DNA from: Enoplolaimus lenunculus | Taxonomy: Eukaryota > Nematoda > Enoplea > Enoplida > Thoracostomopsidae | Direction: 5' to 3' | Length of the DNA stretch: 64,000 nucleotides | NCBI GenBank assembly: GCA_030248215.1 | Contig: JASANG010002500.1 | Span: forward strand, 1 to 64,000 | Shown here: in pieces, positions 45,901-58,580 of the stretch | How the letters are laid out: every line of letters starts with the position of its first letter | How positions within the stretch are numbered: the first letter of the stretch is position 1 | Made by a program: the position numbers and the translations under genes | The notes under the pieces: generated by a model | Told to the model about the DNA's origin: nothing | Database searches by the model: none | What the model saw: only the letters and a program-made list of their open reading frames with translations

Positions 45901-48900
45901 ACTGTCACAAAATGAAATTTAAAAAAAATTAAATTTAAAAAAACAAAATTAAATTAAAAAATGACGCGCACCGGCGTTCGGCGCTGCGCTGCACCTTGTG
46001 TCGTTACGAAATAAACATTCATATTCAGATGTCGGCCAACTCTTATTCACTCGAGTAGGTCCTGGTACTGTTGTGCTCACCTATACGCAGCTTTTGGACC
46101 TAATTTGGAGAAGGCCCAAAATAATAATTTCTTTAGCACAAAATTGTCTTGTTGCTACTGTTAATTTTTCTCCGCCAGGGAAGGCGAAAAAGGTGCGCGA
46201 ATGAAGGCACCCCCATGCTTCCGTCTAGAAGTGGCAGCCTTGAACCAAAATCCCCCCAAATTACCTGATGCGGATCAAACACAGGAGTTTCAATCCAATC
46301 ATTATCGCCGACTGGTTTGTAGCGAACAACATAGTGAAATCCTGGACCGTTCCATTCGTATTTAGGCATTACCTGAATTATTGACGAAAATTTAAGAAAT
46401 TAGAACTCACGCTTAACTGCTGAACAAATGTTAGCTTTAGCGTTTAAAGAATTATTACGTAAAAATGATACGGCCACAAATGTTTGCAAATTTTAACTTT
46501 TCCGCGGTTCACACGATTTTGGTCAGATCTGTAATGCCTGAGGCTTAATCACTACATTTGTGCGCCTGTTCGCTCACTTCAGGTATCTTCATATTGCGAG
46601 CCCCCCCCTCACAAATTGCCAAATTCGCTACTGAGTTCGTTACGCCAGTTTGCATAGAAAATATATAAAATATTATTATTAAGTGTAAATTTTCCATTTC
46701 GCATTTTTTAAACTAGTAATCATACGGCTGAAAACTTACAAGGGTTTAACGCAAAAAAAAACGTTGTTTTTGGATACATCAAAACAATTTGCTACAGATC
46801 AAAAATTACAATATAATCACAAATTATTCCGTAAAAGTATTGTGTTTACCTCCCAGTGTATGACCATGTTTGTTGGAGTGATCCCTTTTGCCCATACGCC
46901 ACGTGGATTACTTGTTGGGGTACCAGCTCCAATCGCACACATTTCAGTTGGCCGACTCGAGGGACTGTCTCCAATCTTAAAATGTTAAAACGAAAAAAAT
47001 CATAAGTTCAATTCAATCAACATTGAATTGAACACACTTATGTTTAAACTGTATATAGCACCTATCATCAGTTGCCGTAAGACTTGTATAATTTACGCAC
47101 CAGCGAACTAAAGTAAGTGTGCTAAACTTACATCGTTCGTTAACTACCCCGCGGTTCTTTAAAGCTGTTTTTATTACTAAATAATAACACAAAATTTTGG
47201 TTTTGATCTCTACTTGACAGGGCCAAATGCTGGAAGGGCTACTGTTGAATTCGCCAGTAATCCATTGGTATTTCAAACAGAAGTAAGCATTGAAAAGCTA
47301 AATTGGTATTTCAAACAGAAATAATAAGCATTGAAAAGTTAAGGACTACGTTTAAAAGCATACAAAAAACGTCATCAACGCTAAAATTTATGAAATGTAT
47401 TAGCGACATACTAATAAAATATTGTTATAATCTTTCATTAATAAGAAATATTTTTATATTCCTCCCTTTGTTATATTCACAAGTTTTAATTTTGGCAGGA
47501 AATAGGAAAGCAGTACGGTTTGCTCTACCAACCTCATTGCGTGCAATTACACGAAATGTATAATTTCCCCATGGTGAAACTTCGATCTTAACACCGTCTT
47601 CGTAATAACGGCCGTTAAATTTGGTTGGATCGTAACTGACCAATGGCCGATGAGTATGCCATTCGGTTCGACGAAATCCGGGATTCCATTGGATGATAAA
47701 GTGACGGACAGGTGCAACGTGAACTGCTAAAATTACCAATCAAATTTCAGAATAAACGACTAATGCATACTAAATGAAGACTGATAGTAAATCAATAAAG
47801 TACAGAGCCATATATTACGGTTTGTCAGCGAGGGCGCGCTAAGTTATCCGAGCCCCCAATATCCTGCCTACGACTTGTGGCCTCTTGTAAGCTATCAACC
47901 AAGGGCGCAGGAGTACGCAACGCCGAGACTAAGGTATCTGTAGCCCCCGACCTGCGAGATGGACCTATCTTAGGTATCATCCAGGGGATCAACAGCTGAC
48001 CCAGGAGCGAAGAGCACATACGTGAGCGGCGCAATCTAAAATAGTGAAAGACGATTCGCAATCAAAGCGGACGAAAAGCCAATAAGCGTGAAAAACGCGT
48101 TACCTTGATCTAAATTGCTCACCTTTTTAGTTTGCATGGCGTATTGCATTTACCACTGCCCCCAAGGTACTCAGCCCACTTTTTAGGGAGTGAGCCAGTT
48201 AATAAACAATTGCGTAAAAACCACGCTACTAAAATTATGTATAGAAACCTCCTGAAAAATCTGTTAATCTGAAGGCAGTGTATCGCTTCCGGTTGCACCC
48301 TAACGTTTTTTAGAAACCATATTATTTTTTAGTTTGGAAAATAATTTTTGAAGTAAATTTACGGTCTAAAAGCCACTATAAAATTTATTTTTGCTAAAAA
48401 AGTAATACTAAATACTAACCTGAATCAACATGACTCCAATGAACGTAAACACCCATTGCATTTGGTACACAATCAGCGTAAACGTCGATCGGAATTGTTG
48501 GTACATCTGAAATACAAAATTTTGGAATATACCGAAAACGTTAAGGCTGTTGTACTCTTTTCTAGTACATTTTTATTGGTTTAAGGATTACAGGTCGTGA
48601 TACGCTCAGCAGTGCAAAAATTTTCAAAATCCGACACAGTTTTAGCCAAACGCCTGCTTGGGGTGGATAAAACGGAAATGCCCTTGAAGACTTAACTATG
48701 CTTCAGTCGTTTCCAAAGCTTAAGCTTTAACGTTATACTGTGGGGGAAAATACTACAAGCGACAAATTTAACGAGTATCAAAATACTAAATTTAAAACCT
48801 AAATTTAGACACAAGCTTAAGGTAGACTTGATTGCAAGTGGTCGGAAGCAAAAATACCCAATCTCCAAGCGTATGAACACAACTTACAGGCGCGTATACA

Positions 48901-51900
48901 AACGAAAATAGGAAGATGAATTTCCTAAAATTTTTAGAAAGCCTCAAAAAACGCATTTTAACATGTAGTAGAATAACTTGCAAAGGTCAACAAAATTTTC
49001 TCGCTTGCTACGGTCACTCGCAAAAATTTTAAGACAGTTCTTATCCGCTTCCGAAATGAAATCCTTGAAGCGCTTTTAGCAACTTGCTCGAAACGTAATT
49101 GCAATAAAACAATAATTGGTCCCTAAAAAGGCACCGTAATTGATACCTTTCACAATAATGCGAACAGTTTCCGTGCGCGTATCAAGGTGGGTTCGTGCAA
49201 TACATGTATATTTGCCGGAAGTTTGCCGACGAGGATTAACAATCACTAACGTATTTGCGATATCTTTATGAATCTAAAATATACAAAGATATACCTAAAA
49301 AGTGCACGCACTACATTAGACAGGTTACGACTTTTCCAGTTCTGATCCTAATGCCACCACACGGTCGCAAATGGCGGAAGCGCTTCACAAAATGTCAAAA
49401 TACGGAATTTTAACTGCAATAACATTTTTGTCTTAATTCTTGGGGCTTTAGGTTGTGCTTAAGTACTCGCTTATGTCACTCACTTAAGTAAAATTTTTTA
49501 ATCACTTTTTACAACTAAATCCCTAAAATTAGATGCTTGTAGGCATCACGTAATGTTCTTTGCGCCCCTTGTGCGTCCACTATACACAGATTAAATATGT
49601 ATATATAGCAATTTCTAATCAGCTGATTTAAGCAAGCGTTTATTATCAGTGAGTTTAAAAACGAAAAATCACCAAAGAATTTAACATTTGATCATTAAAT
49701 AAACAAACTTCTGTTAAGCTGATAACGTTGACTTTAAGTTGCTTAAAAATTCTAACCTCAAACTTTCCACGCTCATGGGCGATCAAGCGGCCGTTGCGAG
49801 CCCAAGATACATTCGCTTTCAGCATTGGATCATTGGTAATACGACATCTCAATTGTACCCGGGTCCCAGCAATCACGGTACTATTTGTGCCCGAAGTCGC
49901 GCCGTACTCCGCAACACTGCTCAGTGGACCTTCGACGATTTTCGTTGGATCTTAAAATATTATTTAATTTTATTAGCTTTTTTTAAGTTCAGAACTTATA
50001 TACTAAATAATTTACAGTGTACCAAACGGAACAAGGCGTTCATTTCAAGATTATTTTTTCCAATTTTTATACAATAGTCTCTTAAAGCAAAACAAGTACA
50101 AATTTACATCTAAATCTGAGAAGACTATTAGTAAACCATATAAAATGTAAAAATTTGTGTCTTCGAGAAAGCATATGTCTTTAACATAAGTACTGCTGTA
50201 GCTAACAACAACATAAAAGCGTAAGCGGTTACATAAGGTTCAAAAAGATCCCATAAACGACTATCTTCCACTGTAAACCTAAATCTAATCCCAAGCCTAA
50301 ACCTAATCTTAAGCCTAAACCTAATCCTAAGCCTAAACCTAATCTTAAACGCAAATCTAATCTCAAGCCAAAACCTAACCTTATGTCTAAGCCTAATCTA
50401 GTCATGGCTCAGCAGACTTACCCATGACCACAAGTGAGCCGTCGCTGCGCTCATCGCCGTATTTATTACGAGCCAAACATCGATAAGTGCCAGCCATTTT
50501 GTGTTCGACCGATTTAATCAACAACTGATACAGTCCAGGATCGTGTAGTACACGCCGCGAAACGTACAAGTCTTCATTCTAAATCAATTATTAATGTAAT
50601 TTATGGAAAAAAATATTGATTTGTATATATTAAAATGTATTTTATTCACAATAACAAAATTCAAACATAAAAATAAACGTTAGAGAGTCAAGAAGAGCCT
50701 TATGTTCGACCAGAACCAGTTATCAACCGAATAGCATATTGCAGTGTTACCACAATTCTTGCCAGTTTTCATTGTGCTCATCACTGGCGGATTAAAGTTA
50801 GGCTGACAACGACACCACCTCAAGTATCGAGGCACCAAAACAGATATGTTTTATTACGATTAATATAGTTATATACTGAAATTGCATTTAGCTTTTGGCT
50901 CGCTTCGTGCTCGAAACTATTGTATCGGCTACTGATACTCATTTGCATAACTGAAATCCTGAATCCGGTGGATTTTATACCAAATCCGGAACCAAAAACA
51001 GAAATACAAGGTTTTCATCAGCAGATGTTTTATACCGGAGCCAAACATTTGCCGACTGGTTGCCAATTCTCAAAAGCAGCCATTGCATTGCTGCAACGTT
51101 ACCCTGAGCAGTTTCCCATTGTGATACCAATCTACAATCGGTGCCGGAGATGCAAATACACGACAGGTAACATTAATCGCTTCTTGTTCGATAGCTTCAA
51201 CCGACCCTGGTGATTCCAAAATCACAGGAGCATAAGCTGAAACAATTGTGAATTAAAGTTAAGTAGTGATATTTTTCGTATTTTATAAATGCTTTGTTAT
51301 TAAACGAATTGTAACTTTGAAAGGCTGTGATAAGAAGGCTGGCAATTGGGGTTGCCACCCTTCCAAGAGTCCACGTGGACTGCAATATTTTTAACCTCAG
51401 GTCAAACATTTCGAAGCTTTGAACTATTTTTGTTAAAAAATGTACAAAAAAATTTCGCGCTGCGCACGTACTGTATACGCAGCGTTGAGGCTATCACAAG
51501 CTTAACAGCGAAATCAAGCCCTAGACCTTGCATTTTTCCGCTAAGAAATTCACGGAACGCCCGCCTGGAGCTCTGGAACAACAAAGGTCCAAGTGTAATA
51601 ACTATGCACATCGTTTTCAGTCGCATATCACCGCCACAGCTAACGTTCAAAAAACATTTGAAGTTTTAGTTGCTAAGATTTTTTAATAAAAACAAACTTT
51701 TGACAACACTGCGGAAATTTTTTCAAATTTACAATTGGGCCATTGTTTTAACTGAGTATGTTTCACTACGGTCGTACCCTAATAGTTATTAACTGCGTTT
51801 GTCGTAAACCAAAGCCATGCGATTATGTAAATCAATGCAATGAAAAAGAGTAGACACGTTGTCTTCTATATAACACAGAAGAAAAAAAACAAGTGTGGGT

Positions 51901-54900
51901 CGTGAGAATAAAAATTTTGCGCGGGCATATAAGCGAGTAAAAAATGAAATTTCCGCGAGTAAAGCGTGGGTCGGCTACAGAAATCGTTACCGACTTACAT
52001 CTCTGCTTACCACTTGACGGTCTTTATTGTGATTATAGAGAAATATGGTTTGTCACAAATGGTCGGGTCTATGACATGTCGGATTACTAAATGTCGGTCG
52101 ATGAGCTTTCCGAGCGACGAAATGTCATAATACCATTTTTAACTATTTCTTAGCGGGGTCACGGTTACAATATCCCACCTCTCTCTCTTTCCTCCTGCGA
52201 CTTGGAACCCCTTGTATAAAAGTAACAACCGAGAGAGTGCAGCAGCTTATCAATAGGCGAAAAAATTGCGAACGAAGACATCGTGAAGCCAGGAAGCAAA
52301 CAAATTGTTTAAAATTAAAACCTGTTGATCAGGTTTGCCGGAGGTGTCCACGTGCCCGAACCCCTAAAACAATGGTAAATGTTGTTTTAGCTTTACAACT
52401 CAATTGTAACTTACACAGTAAATTCAAATAAAAATTCGCCCACACAAATCCATGCTTATTAGCAGCTTTGCACTGGTAAACACCATTATCACCGCCGCCT
52501 TCATCGTGGCCTTTACGTAATACGCGAATTTCCAACACGTTGTTCTGTATGAATATTCGTTCGTCATCGGCGTATAATGCTAGAAAATACATTCAGTTCA
52601 CAACTACTGTGTTAAAAAAAAGACACAATTTGTCTTAAAAAACATTATAAAATTGCAAATACACACAAGGTTGCGTTTAGTTGTCATATTCTGCAATATG
52701 TTCTTAGTCAAACACTGCCTCACTACCCACAAATTTTTGGACGGCTAACAAAAATCGGCAATATTCCTGTCGAGCAAAAGCCAGAATACAAAAATTTTGC
52801 CCTCCTTCAGCTGAAACCTTTATTTTCGCTAGTAGCTTGTCTGAAATCCATGCATGCTCACATTGGCGTAGCCATGAACGTCCGACAAAAAGTTCGAGGG
52901 AAGTTCTTGTGTTGCAAACTGGACTCGTGTGTCAAAAACCCTTTTTAAAAATTCCATAGGTTGTGGGCTGACAACTGAAACTCGACCATGGCTAAGTCTT
53001 AACGTGTCCCTCCTAAAAAATTAACTCTCAGTCGTAAGAAGAAATAGCTATGACCCTTGGTTCCAGCTCTAATTAGAGGTCGCAAATCATTACCTCATTA
53101 CCTAAATTTACCGCTATGTCTTTGGCCTTAAATTTTATACCATACTAAAATGACATTCTAGCAACACCCATGCTTGCCAAAAGAAATACATTCAAATTTC
53201 CCGTCGAACTTACGTTCACCGTTTTTGTAGAATGTAATTTCAGGCGCCGGCCGACCAACTGCTCCACAAATGAACCGTTCAGTTTCACCTTCGCTCGAGT
53301 TTTTGCTCACTGGATAGCTCACAAAGTAAGGCGCAGCTGCAAATTCAAAGCAAACAATAAACTACCAGATGAAAAAGGTATTAATGGTAAAATGCCACGA
53401 CTGAATAATACATACAAGTATCGTAGAGCGAACCTAAACCTAAGCCTAGCCTTGAGTCCAAAATTGTAAATAGGTTCTTGCGCAAGTACGAGCAGCAAAC
53501 TTCATACAACCCTTATGAAGAAAATTCACTAAAAGTTCTCTATTTACTCTCAAAAAAATGTTATTTCTTCTAAAATTCATTGCACCCACCTAACTTCGCG
53601 ACAATTATACTGTAGTGACCCGAATAAGAGGGGGACTGATATTTATTTGGCCTCTCTAGAGTGTACCCCCTTGTTATTCGGTTACGGACTGATATTTATT
53701 TTTATCCCACGCTCCGCCGCCCTTCGTTAGTGATATATATCCGGTACTGCAATTATCCGTTGAATTAAACGTTTATTTGTCTTGTGTCAATAGCTTGAGC
53801 GATAACACAAGGTTATACTTAGGAATGTACTTTCAAAATTTAAGTACGCTTTAAAGTTTCGCGCTCAAATTATTTGGTCCTGGAGTCATTTATGCGCTAC
53901 AATTAGGGTTAATTGACATTTATGGAGTCTAATTAGGGTTTCGAGACTCTATCCGTTTACGGACTCTTATTAGAGATACGGACTCCTATTGATTCGGACT
54001 CAACATGGGGACCCCCTCTTAGTACCCCCCTCTTATTCGGGTCAATACAGCACCCCTATGGTCGCAATATTACCTTCAACGGTGACTTGAATTTCATGAT
54101 TCAACTCTGGCATCGATTTAAAACTGCATCGATATCGGCCTTCGTCTCGATCTTGGGCGTCATCGATTTGAAGTGTTTTTTGAAAATTTGGAAACGTCGT
54201 CCGCGATAAATCCAATCCTTCACCGCCCACTTGAGACCATTCCGGAACCGGAACCGGACTAAAATTTAGATACAACAACGTCTATTAACCTTGGATGCAC
54301 AGACAAAGCTTTATTAAAGCTATATACAAGTTTGTTAAATAGCTTTAATATAGCTAAAAAAGAATGGATAGCATATTGCACATGGTAATCTGTTAGATGC
54401 TATATTTTACAACAGTGTTTATTTGAATTGATAGGTTAATTAGAGACAAAACATGACAGTGATTCTACCTCAGTAGCTGTTATCCAGTTTTCAACCGAAA
54501 TTACAAAATATATACCGGATTCGGAGCCGGAAACTGAAAAATACCTGTCACGGTAAAATTCGTTTGCACGGGATAGACTTTTACTAGCGGTACTACGCAA
54601 AATGTACCATCGGCAATATGCAATTTTTAGCTTTCGGTTTCAAACGTTATTAATTTTTGTATACAGTATGACACAACTTGATGCAGTGTTTTTCTTATAT
54701 TTTCAAATACGAAAAATTTACAATGCCAAAATAACCAGAAAGAAAATTCCGATGCAAAATACCGGATTCAATACCGGAGGCGAATAGTGAAAAATATCGG
54801 ATTTCCAACCAGGACCAAAATCTCGCATGTATCTTGCGCTTAAACATATCGTTAAAACTTGCATCGTAGTTTAGTTTTGCAACATCAGCTTCAAATATTT

Positions 54901-57900
54901 AATTAACACCTACGCAACCATAAAATCTTTTTGGTTATAGATAAATTCAATCTGACCAAAGTTTACTTCATTTTAATGACCAATCAATTATTAGACGACT
55001 TACTATCCAGAATATAAGCAGTGCAATTGAAACGTCTGACCACGAATCACTGTAATATCTTCGCTTAGATATTGTTTTTCTGGTGGCAACATTGGCACTA
55101 AAACAAAAATCATTTATTCACTACACAAATTGTGCTCTATGTTAGACTACAATTTCAGAATATTACTAAAATTTTAAAAATTGTTAAATCTCAAAAAAAA
55201 ATTCCCGCAAACAATGACGGGCGTTAGAATCCCACGCAGTAGAACACACAGTTTTTTGAACAGCAAAATTTTTTTACCGTTTAACATCGTTCAATAATGA
55301 ACAAAATTTACAACCCCACGATCAAATTTAAGCAGGTTGTTTGTGTACGGGCTTGACATAGGGTCATTCTGCTTTGAATAAGTCCCCTAAATTTAGGATA
55401 AGAACAGGTCAGCAACGTACCAACACGTGAATCAGGCGGCGGTTTATCGGTAACAATAAGCGAAAACGGATTGCCAAACTTGTAGTCTTTAAGGATTTTG
55501 TTTTCTGCCGCACACGTATAGTACAAGTCGTAGTTTTCATCATCGACATCAACATATGCAAAATATATGTAGCCCTAAGAAAATAATACATTCATTTCGT
55601 GTGAATTTGTCACATTTGCAATCTCGGCCGCTTTGGAGCTCCGCATTGGAGCTCCACATTTATGCAGGGCCGAAACAACCACCCTCCCATACCCCTCATT
55701 TGTGGGACCCCACCCATAAAGGGACTCCCACCCTAACTGGATGAAACAAAAACCGTCGAAGTTTTAAAATGCGTCTGGCTTCTCGCTCGTTTCGCTCGCG
55801 AATTTGGCTGCTCCCATCCTAGAGTTTCGCGGGAGCCCCCAACCCTGTCTGCTCTGGCACTATCTGCATGATCCCTGATCGAAGTTTAGCTCAACGTTAA
55901 TGATTACGTCAAGAAGCGGACCTCTGCTTAACCAGCCTGAACAAAATAATCATACATAAATATCAAAGTTCGTTAAATTATAAAAAGTACAATTATGTTC
56001 CTGTGTATATATTTCTTCTTTCAATCACATAACATTAAAATTATTTGAGCGTCAACTTTTCAAAAAATCCAGGTTTCGCCACTGCTGCTGCAGGCCTTAT
56101 CCTACTGCTTACCCGTCCGTTACGATAGACGACCGAAATATGCGATACGTTCAACGAATTAAAGTGCTGCCCAGCGCCTTTGAGCAGCCAAAAAACATAC
56201 GGAACAGGGTCCGACTCAGGCGGAACGCATTCTCGTTCGAGTGAATTCATCCATGCAACGCGAACCGGAATCGGATCGTGCGCTGGGATGGGTTGAATGT
56301 CTAAAAAACAATGGAAAATAAGTTAAAAATGATAATTTCGGTTAAAAATACTAAATTTTAACTAAAAATACAAATTTCGGTAAAATCAATATCTGAGCTT
56401 AATCACATATTTGTTTAAACTAAACTGCCACTAAATCTAAATTTTAGCAAGAAACCAATTACAGTCAACATTTCTAATTTTCGTTAAAAATCTAAATTTA
56501 CTTAAAATTATAAAACATAATTAAAAGCAAAAGTTTTGACAAAATGACCACACTCTGTCAATATAACATATTTTAAACAACGGCTTACAACCTCTTCAGA
56601 AAACGTTCACAAAGTCCACCGCCGGAATCGTACACTGCAAAAAATGGTGAACCAAAGTGACTCTCTTCAAAGTAGGCTTTTCGGGACTACACAAACTGAG
56701 CGAAATTTGACTCTGCCGGAGTCAACCGTGCGACTCAGTGAATCGAATTTGACTCTGGCGGAGTCGAATTTTGACTCAATTTGCGTAGTTCCGAAAAGCA
56801 TATTTCTCAGAGAGTCAATTTGACTCACCATTTTTTGCAGTGCACACATGACCTTCTGACTACACAAATTATTGCTAAAATCACTCAGTTACACAGCCTT
56901 GCACTCGTCGGTCAATCCGCGCTCAACGCACACCAACTTACATGTCTGTATAAACGATATCGGCTGATCGGCAGCGGTTCCATTGTCGTTGTGCGCAAAA
57001 CACTGATAAACGCCGGCATCTTCGGGTGTCAGCCGTCTGATACGAAATGTACCTTCGTTGCGGACTTGAACAATTCGTTGTGGATCGATCGCCAGATCAA
57101 AAATTTGACCATCTTTTTTCCAAAAATACCTGAAATATACAGCAACAGTATAATGTAAAAAATTTATATGTCATGCCCTAAGCACTCTATTCTCTTTAAT
57201 TGACACACTGGAAAACATTTGTCCAAAAACTAGGAAAGTTTTAGTTCCGCTTTTAATCGCTGTGAAACCAACCGTATGTCCCGTCCAGGGTGCGACCGGA
57301 TATCCGGCTCCGGTTTACTATCCGGCAAAATACTCACATCCGGTTCCGGTATCCGGTATAAACCTACCGGATACCGGATTTCGGTGATGATTTGGTAAAT
57401 GTCAAATTATTGCAAATTATGTTGTGAGATGTTACGTTTTCAGTCCCATTACATGTAAGTATACAGTAGTCCAACAGAACCGATAAAGTATTTGAGCATA
57501 CTTTGATTGTCCAAACATGGTTTGGTTATTAACGTGGTGATTATGGTAGGAATTTGTAACATATACAGTATTTTGCTTTGATTTTTCAAGTATTAGGACT
57601 CGCTATTTATGTAAACGCAATATTCCGTTTACTAAAGATAAATTAACATTTACTGACGCATTAAATTGCTAAAAATTGATTTATTTAAAAAAACACTATC
57701 CGGTTCCGGTTCCGGTACAAACATTACTATCCGGATCCGGTACCCGGTTTTTTGCGATCCGGTCGCACCCTGGTCCCATCTAAATACGTTTTGGCCTCCA
57801 TAGAACGCTAAGCTGGCAACGGGCCTACTGTCATTCTGGGATACTCAAAACAGCCACTGGAATGCAAAATGAAGCCAATTTAAACAGGAGGTAAAGTGCC

Positions 57901-58580
57901 GAAACAACACAATTCGTTGCTATATGGCTCATTGGCGTTTTATTCTTGTTTTTCGGTCGGTAACATCTGAGCTGATAAGTAAAATTTTATGCACCTGTTT
58001 AATTTGTTGCGCCCCGCTGATTTCCTGAGCCCGGCGGCGCTGTACTTATCGTGTGCGCCGACAGTCATTAAAATAGCCAAAAAGTATAACGCCTCACGAA
58101 TATATCCGGTGCCGAATTAAACGCATTTTCTAATCTGTGTAGCACGTGTCGCGAGCTAGTAACAGGTGTTAAAATAAGCTAACTCAGAGGTCGCGGATCT
58201 CAAATTCAATTGCAGCTAGCGCCAATAAAGTGTGAAAAAGGTGCAAAATTTTAAAGTTCTCCGTCGACCGGTTCAAATTTAGACGACCTATCACCAACTG
58301 ATGATAGGTGCTACACACACTGAAAATATGGGCACAATGCTTAAGCTAGAAAACAAAACAACTGCTTACTGCGGTTGCGGCAACCCGGTCGCTTTACATG
58401 GGAAAGTTCGCTCTTTGAGTGACTCCGAATTCGCTCCGCTACTGCTCGTTGTATCCATCCGCGGTCGTGTCCGTACAGCACCGGAAATGGCCGACGACAC
58501 ACTGAGTGGAGTATTGTCGGCGACAAACCAAAGTATTGGCGGATTGAGTGGTTCATGAACAAACGTTGGCGGTGTTGGAA
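38427..58580 (-). CDS. Nrg: Neuroglian / L1CAM-family cell adhesion molecule (5' partial)
   Basis: Type I neural adhesion protein: six Ig domains, five FNIII domains, one transmembrane helix and an ankyrin-binding tail. Twenty-seven exons on the minus strand, from 58370-58580 down to 38427-38590, join in phase at all 26 junctions to 1,373 codons plus stop. Only the signal-peptide exon (ending in phase 1) is not identified. Exon coordinates are given in the three block entries. The tail reads TEDGSFI then GQYV across an intron, the family's FIGQY ankyrin-binding motif. All twelve Ig cysteines are present. The family mediates homophilic adhesion and axon guidance and links to spectrin through ankyrin; this role is inferred from family membership. 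Confidence 0.96.
38873..39077 (-). CDS. Nrg: Alternative neuroglian terminus by intron retention
   Basis: If the intron 38591-38952 is kept, the reading frame of the third tail exon continues through the donor: FIGEFDGANVASLDTDAENM and VGSAPNFG, stopping TGA at 38873-38875. This gives a tail of 28 residues after the isoleucine with FIGEF instead of FIGQY. The retained frame is open and acidic rather than random, which suggests real use. Insect Nrg is known for two C-terminal isoforms generated at the same point. Whether both transcripts exist here is not shown by the sequence. Confidence 0.55.
40307..48506 (-). CDS. Nrg: Neuroglian fibronectin type III domains 1-5
   Basis: Exons in transcript order: 48420-48506, 47533-47726, 46850-46975, 46265-46372, 45596-45719, 45027-45145, 44098-44335, 42872-42994, 41479-41688, 40871-41011, 40307-40546. 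FN1 starts VPTIPIDVYADCV and ends NYTFRVIARNE; its donor at 47533 is the weak gttggt. FN2 contains GITPTNMVIHWE and KRYDVEVQARNSEG. FN3 starts PEEYPADFKIV. FN4 starts PDQVEVLNAYPMS and has YQFTVIAETQVGPGEPT. FN5 starts PPLEPTFEITD and carries an acidic insert (SGENANDKSEGAKSDH) before YQVRALSVQG. All strand-defining Trp and Tyr/Leu positions I could check are present. Confidence 0.94.
42091..42276. mobile_element. TTAGGC-family MITE, best-preserved copy
   Basis: It begins GGCCCATGTATAGAACAGGG and ends GGCCCTGTTCTATACATGGA, a nearly exact inverted repeat of about 24 bases. The interior has two runs of four and three TTAGGC units. It lies in a neuroglian intron (41689-42871). Confidence 0.8.
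49147..58580 (-). CDS. Nrg: Neuroglian Ig domains 1-6
   Basis: Exons in transcript order: 58370-58580, 56942-57129, 56113-56300, 55421-55574, 55004-55097, 54074-54258, 53214-53336, 52415-52579, 51103-51236, 50422-50578, 49757-49950, 49147-49273. Each Ig domain spans two exons. Cysteine pairs: PCKATG...YQCFAH (Ig1), RECVPP...YYTCAAEN (Ig2), LHCLYSG...YRCSFK (Ig3), FICGAVG...YQCKAANKHG (Ig4), VTCRVFA...YRCLARNKYG (Ig5), LRCRITN...YTCIARTHLD (Ig6). Ig1 has a Ser-rich insertion between its first strand (PPTFVHEP) and first cysteine. Ig4 has ITFYKNG where a tryptophan is usual. Confidence 0.95.
50275..50400. repeat. CCTAAG/CCTAAA hexamer array in a neuroglian intron
   Basis: Diverged hexamers (cctaatcttaagcctaaacc and variants) run for about 125 bases, ending some 20 bases beyond the donor of the exon 50422-50578 on the minus strand. 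Unlike the MITE copies, I see no inverted termini. Smaller runs of the same motif lie near 2110-2187, 44965-44995, 53430-53455, 58976-59020 and 63978-63996. Confidence 0.7.
53608..54052. mobile_element. CTGTAGTGACCC-family MITE, neuroglian intron copy
   Basis: It begins TACTGTAGTGACCCGAATAA and ends CCCCTCTTATTCGGGTCAAT, inverted. Its right edge lies about 21 bases from the neuroglian exon 54074-54258, just beyond that exon's donor on the minus strand. The interior matches the copy at 35353 but keeps an extra segment (gtacgctttaaagtttcgcg) shared with the partial copy at 9390. Confidence 0.8.
56633..56842. mobile_element. CACTGC foldback MITE, copy 3
   Basis: It starts CACTGCAAAAAATGGTGAAC and ends GACTCACCATTTTTTGCAGTG. 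The interior is a run of GACTC motifs in both orientations (tttgactctgccggagtcaa; tttgactctggcggagtcga). The left flank is TA, the right flank CA. It sits in a neuroglian intron between the Ig1-end exon (56942-57129) and the next exon. Confidence 0.8.
57285..57773. mobile_element. hAT-like MITE (CAGGGTGCGACCGGAT) in a neuroglian intron
   Basis: It begins CAGGGTGCGACCGGATATCC and ends GCGATCCGGTCGCACCCTG, a near-perfect inverted repeat. GTCCCGTC and GTCCCATC flank the element, an 8-base duplication with one change. Subterminal stretches are built of repeated ccggttccggt words in opposite orientations. The interior is AT-rich and non-coding. Confidence 0.8.

Larger units (their letters stand above)
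41012..57128. other. Neuroglian introns: contents
   Basis: Beyond the elements listed separately, 43376-43654 and 47820-48061 hold open frames without recognisable domains; the second is GC-rich, as is 55617-55860 (ccaccctcccatacccctca). The region 44336-45026 is AT-rich and empty. Introns 45720-46264 and 51237-52414 show nothing identifiable. A CCGGAT-type hAT-like fragment covers about 54485-54820, and another is near 50935-51060. A repeat with the core tatcactaactg and ctacacacat occurs at 40085-40140 and 40207-40240. Confidence 0.5.

Noticed and set aside
47825-48061. GC-rich minus-strand open frame inside a neuroglian intron
   Set aside because: Composition suggests a repeat fragment; no homology and incompatible with the neuroglian exons on either side.
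51346-51669. Overlapping open frames on both strands
   Set aside because: They lie in the neuroglian intron 51237-52414 with no recognisable domain or conserved motif.
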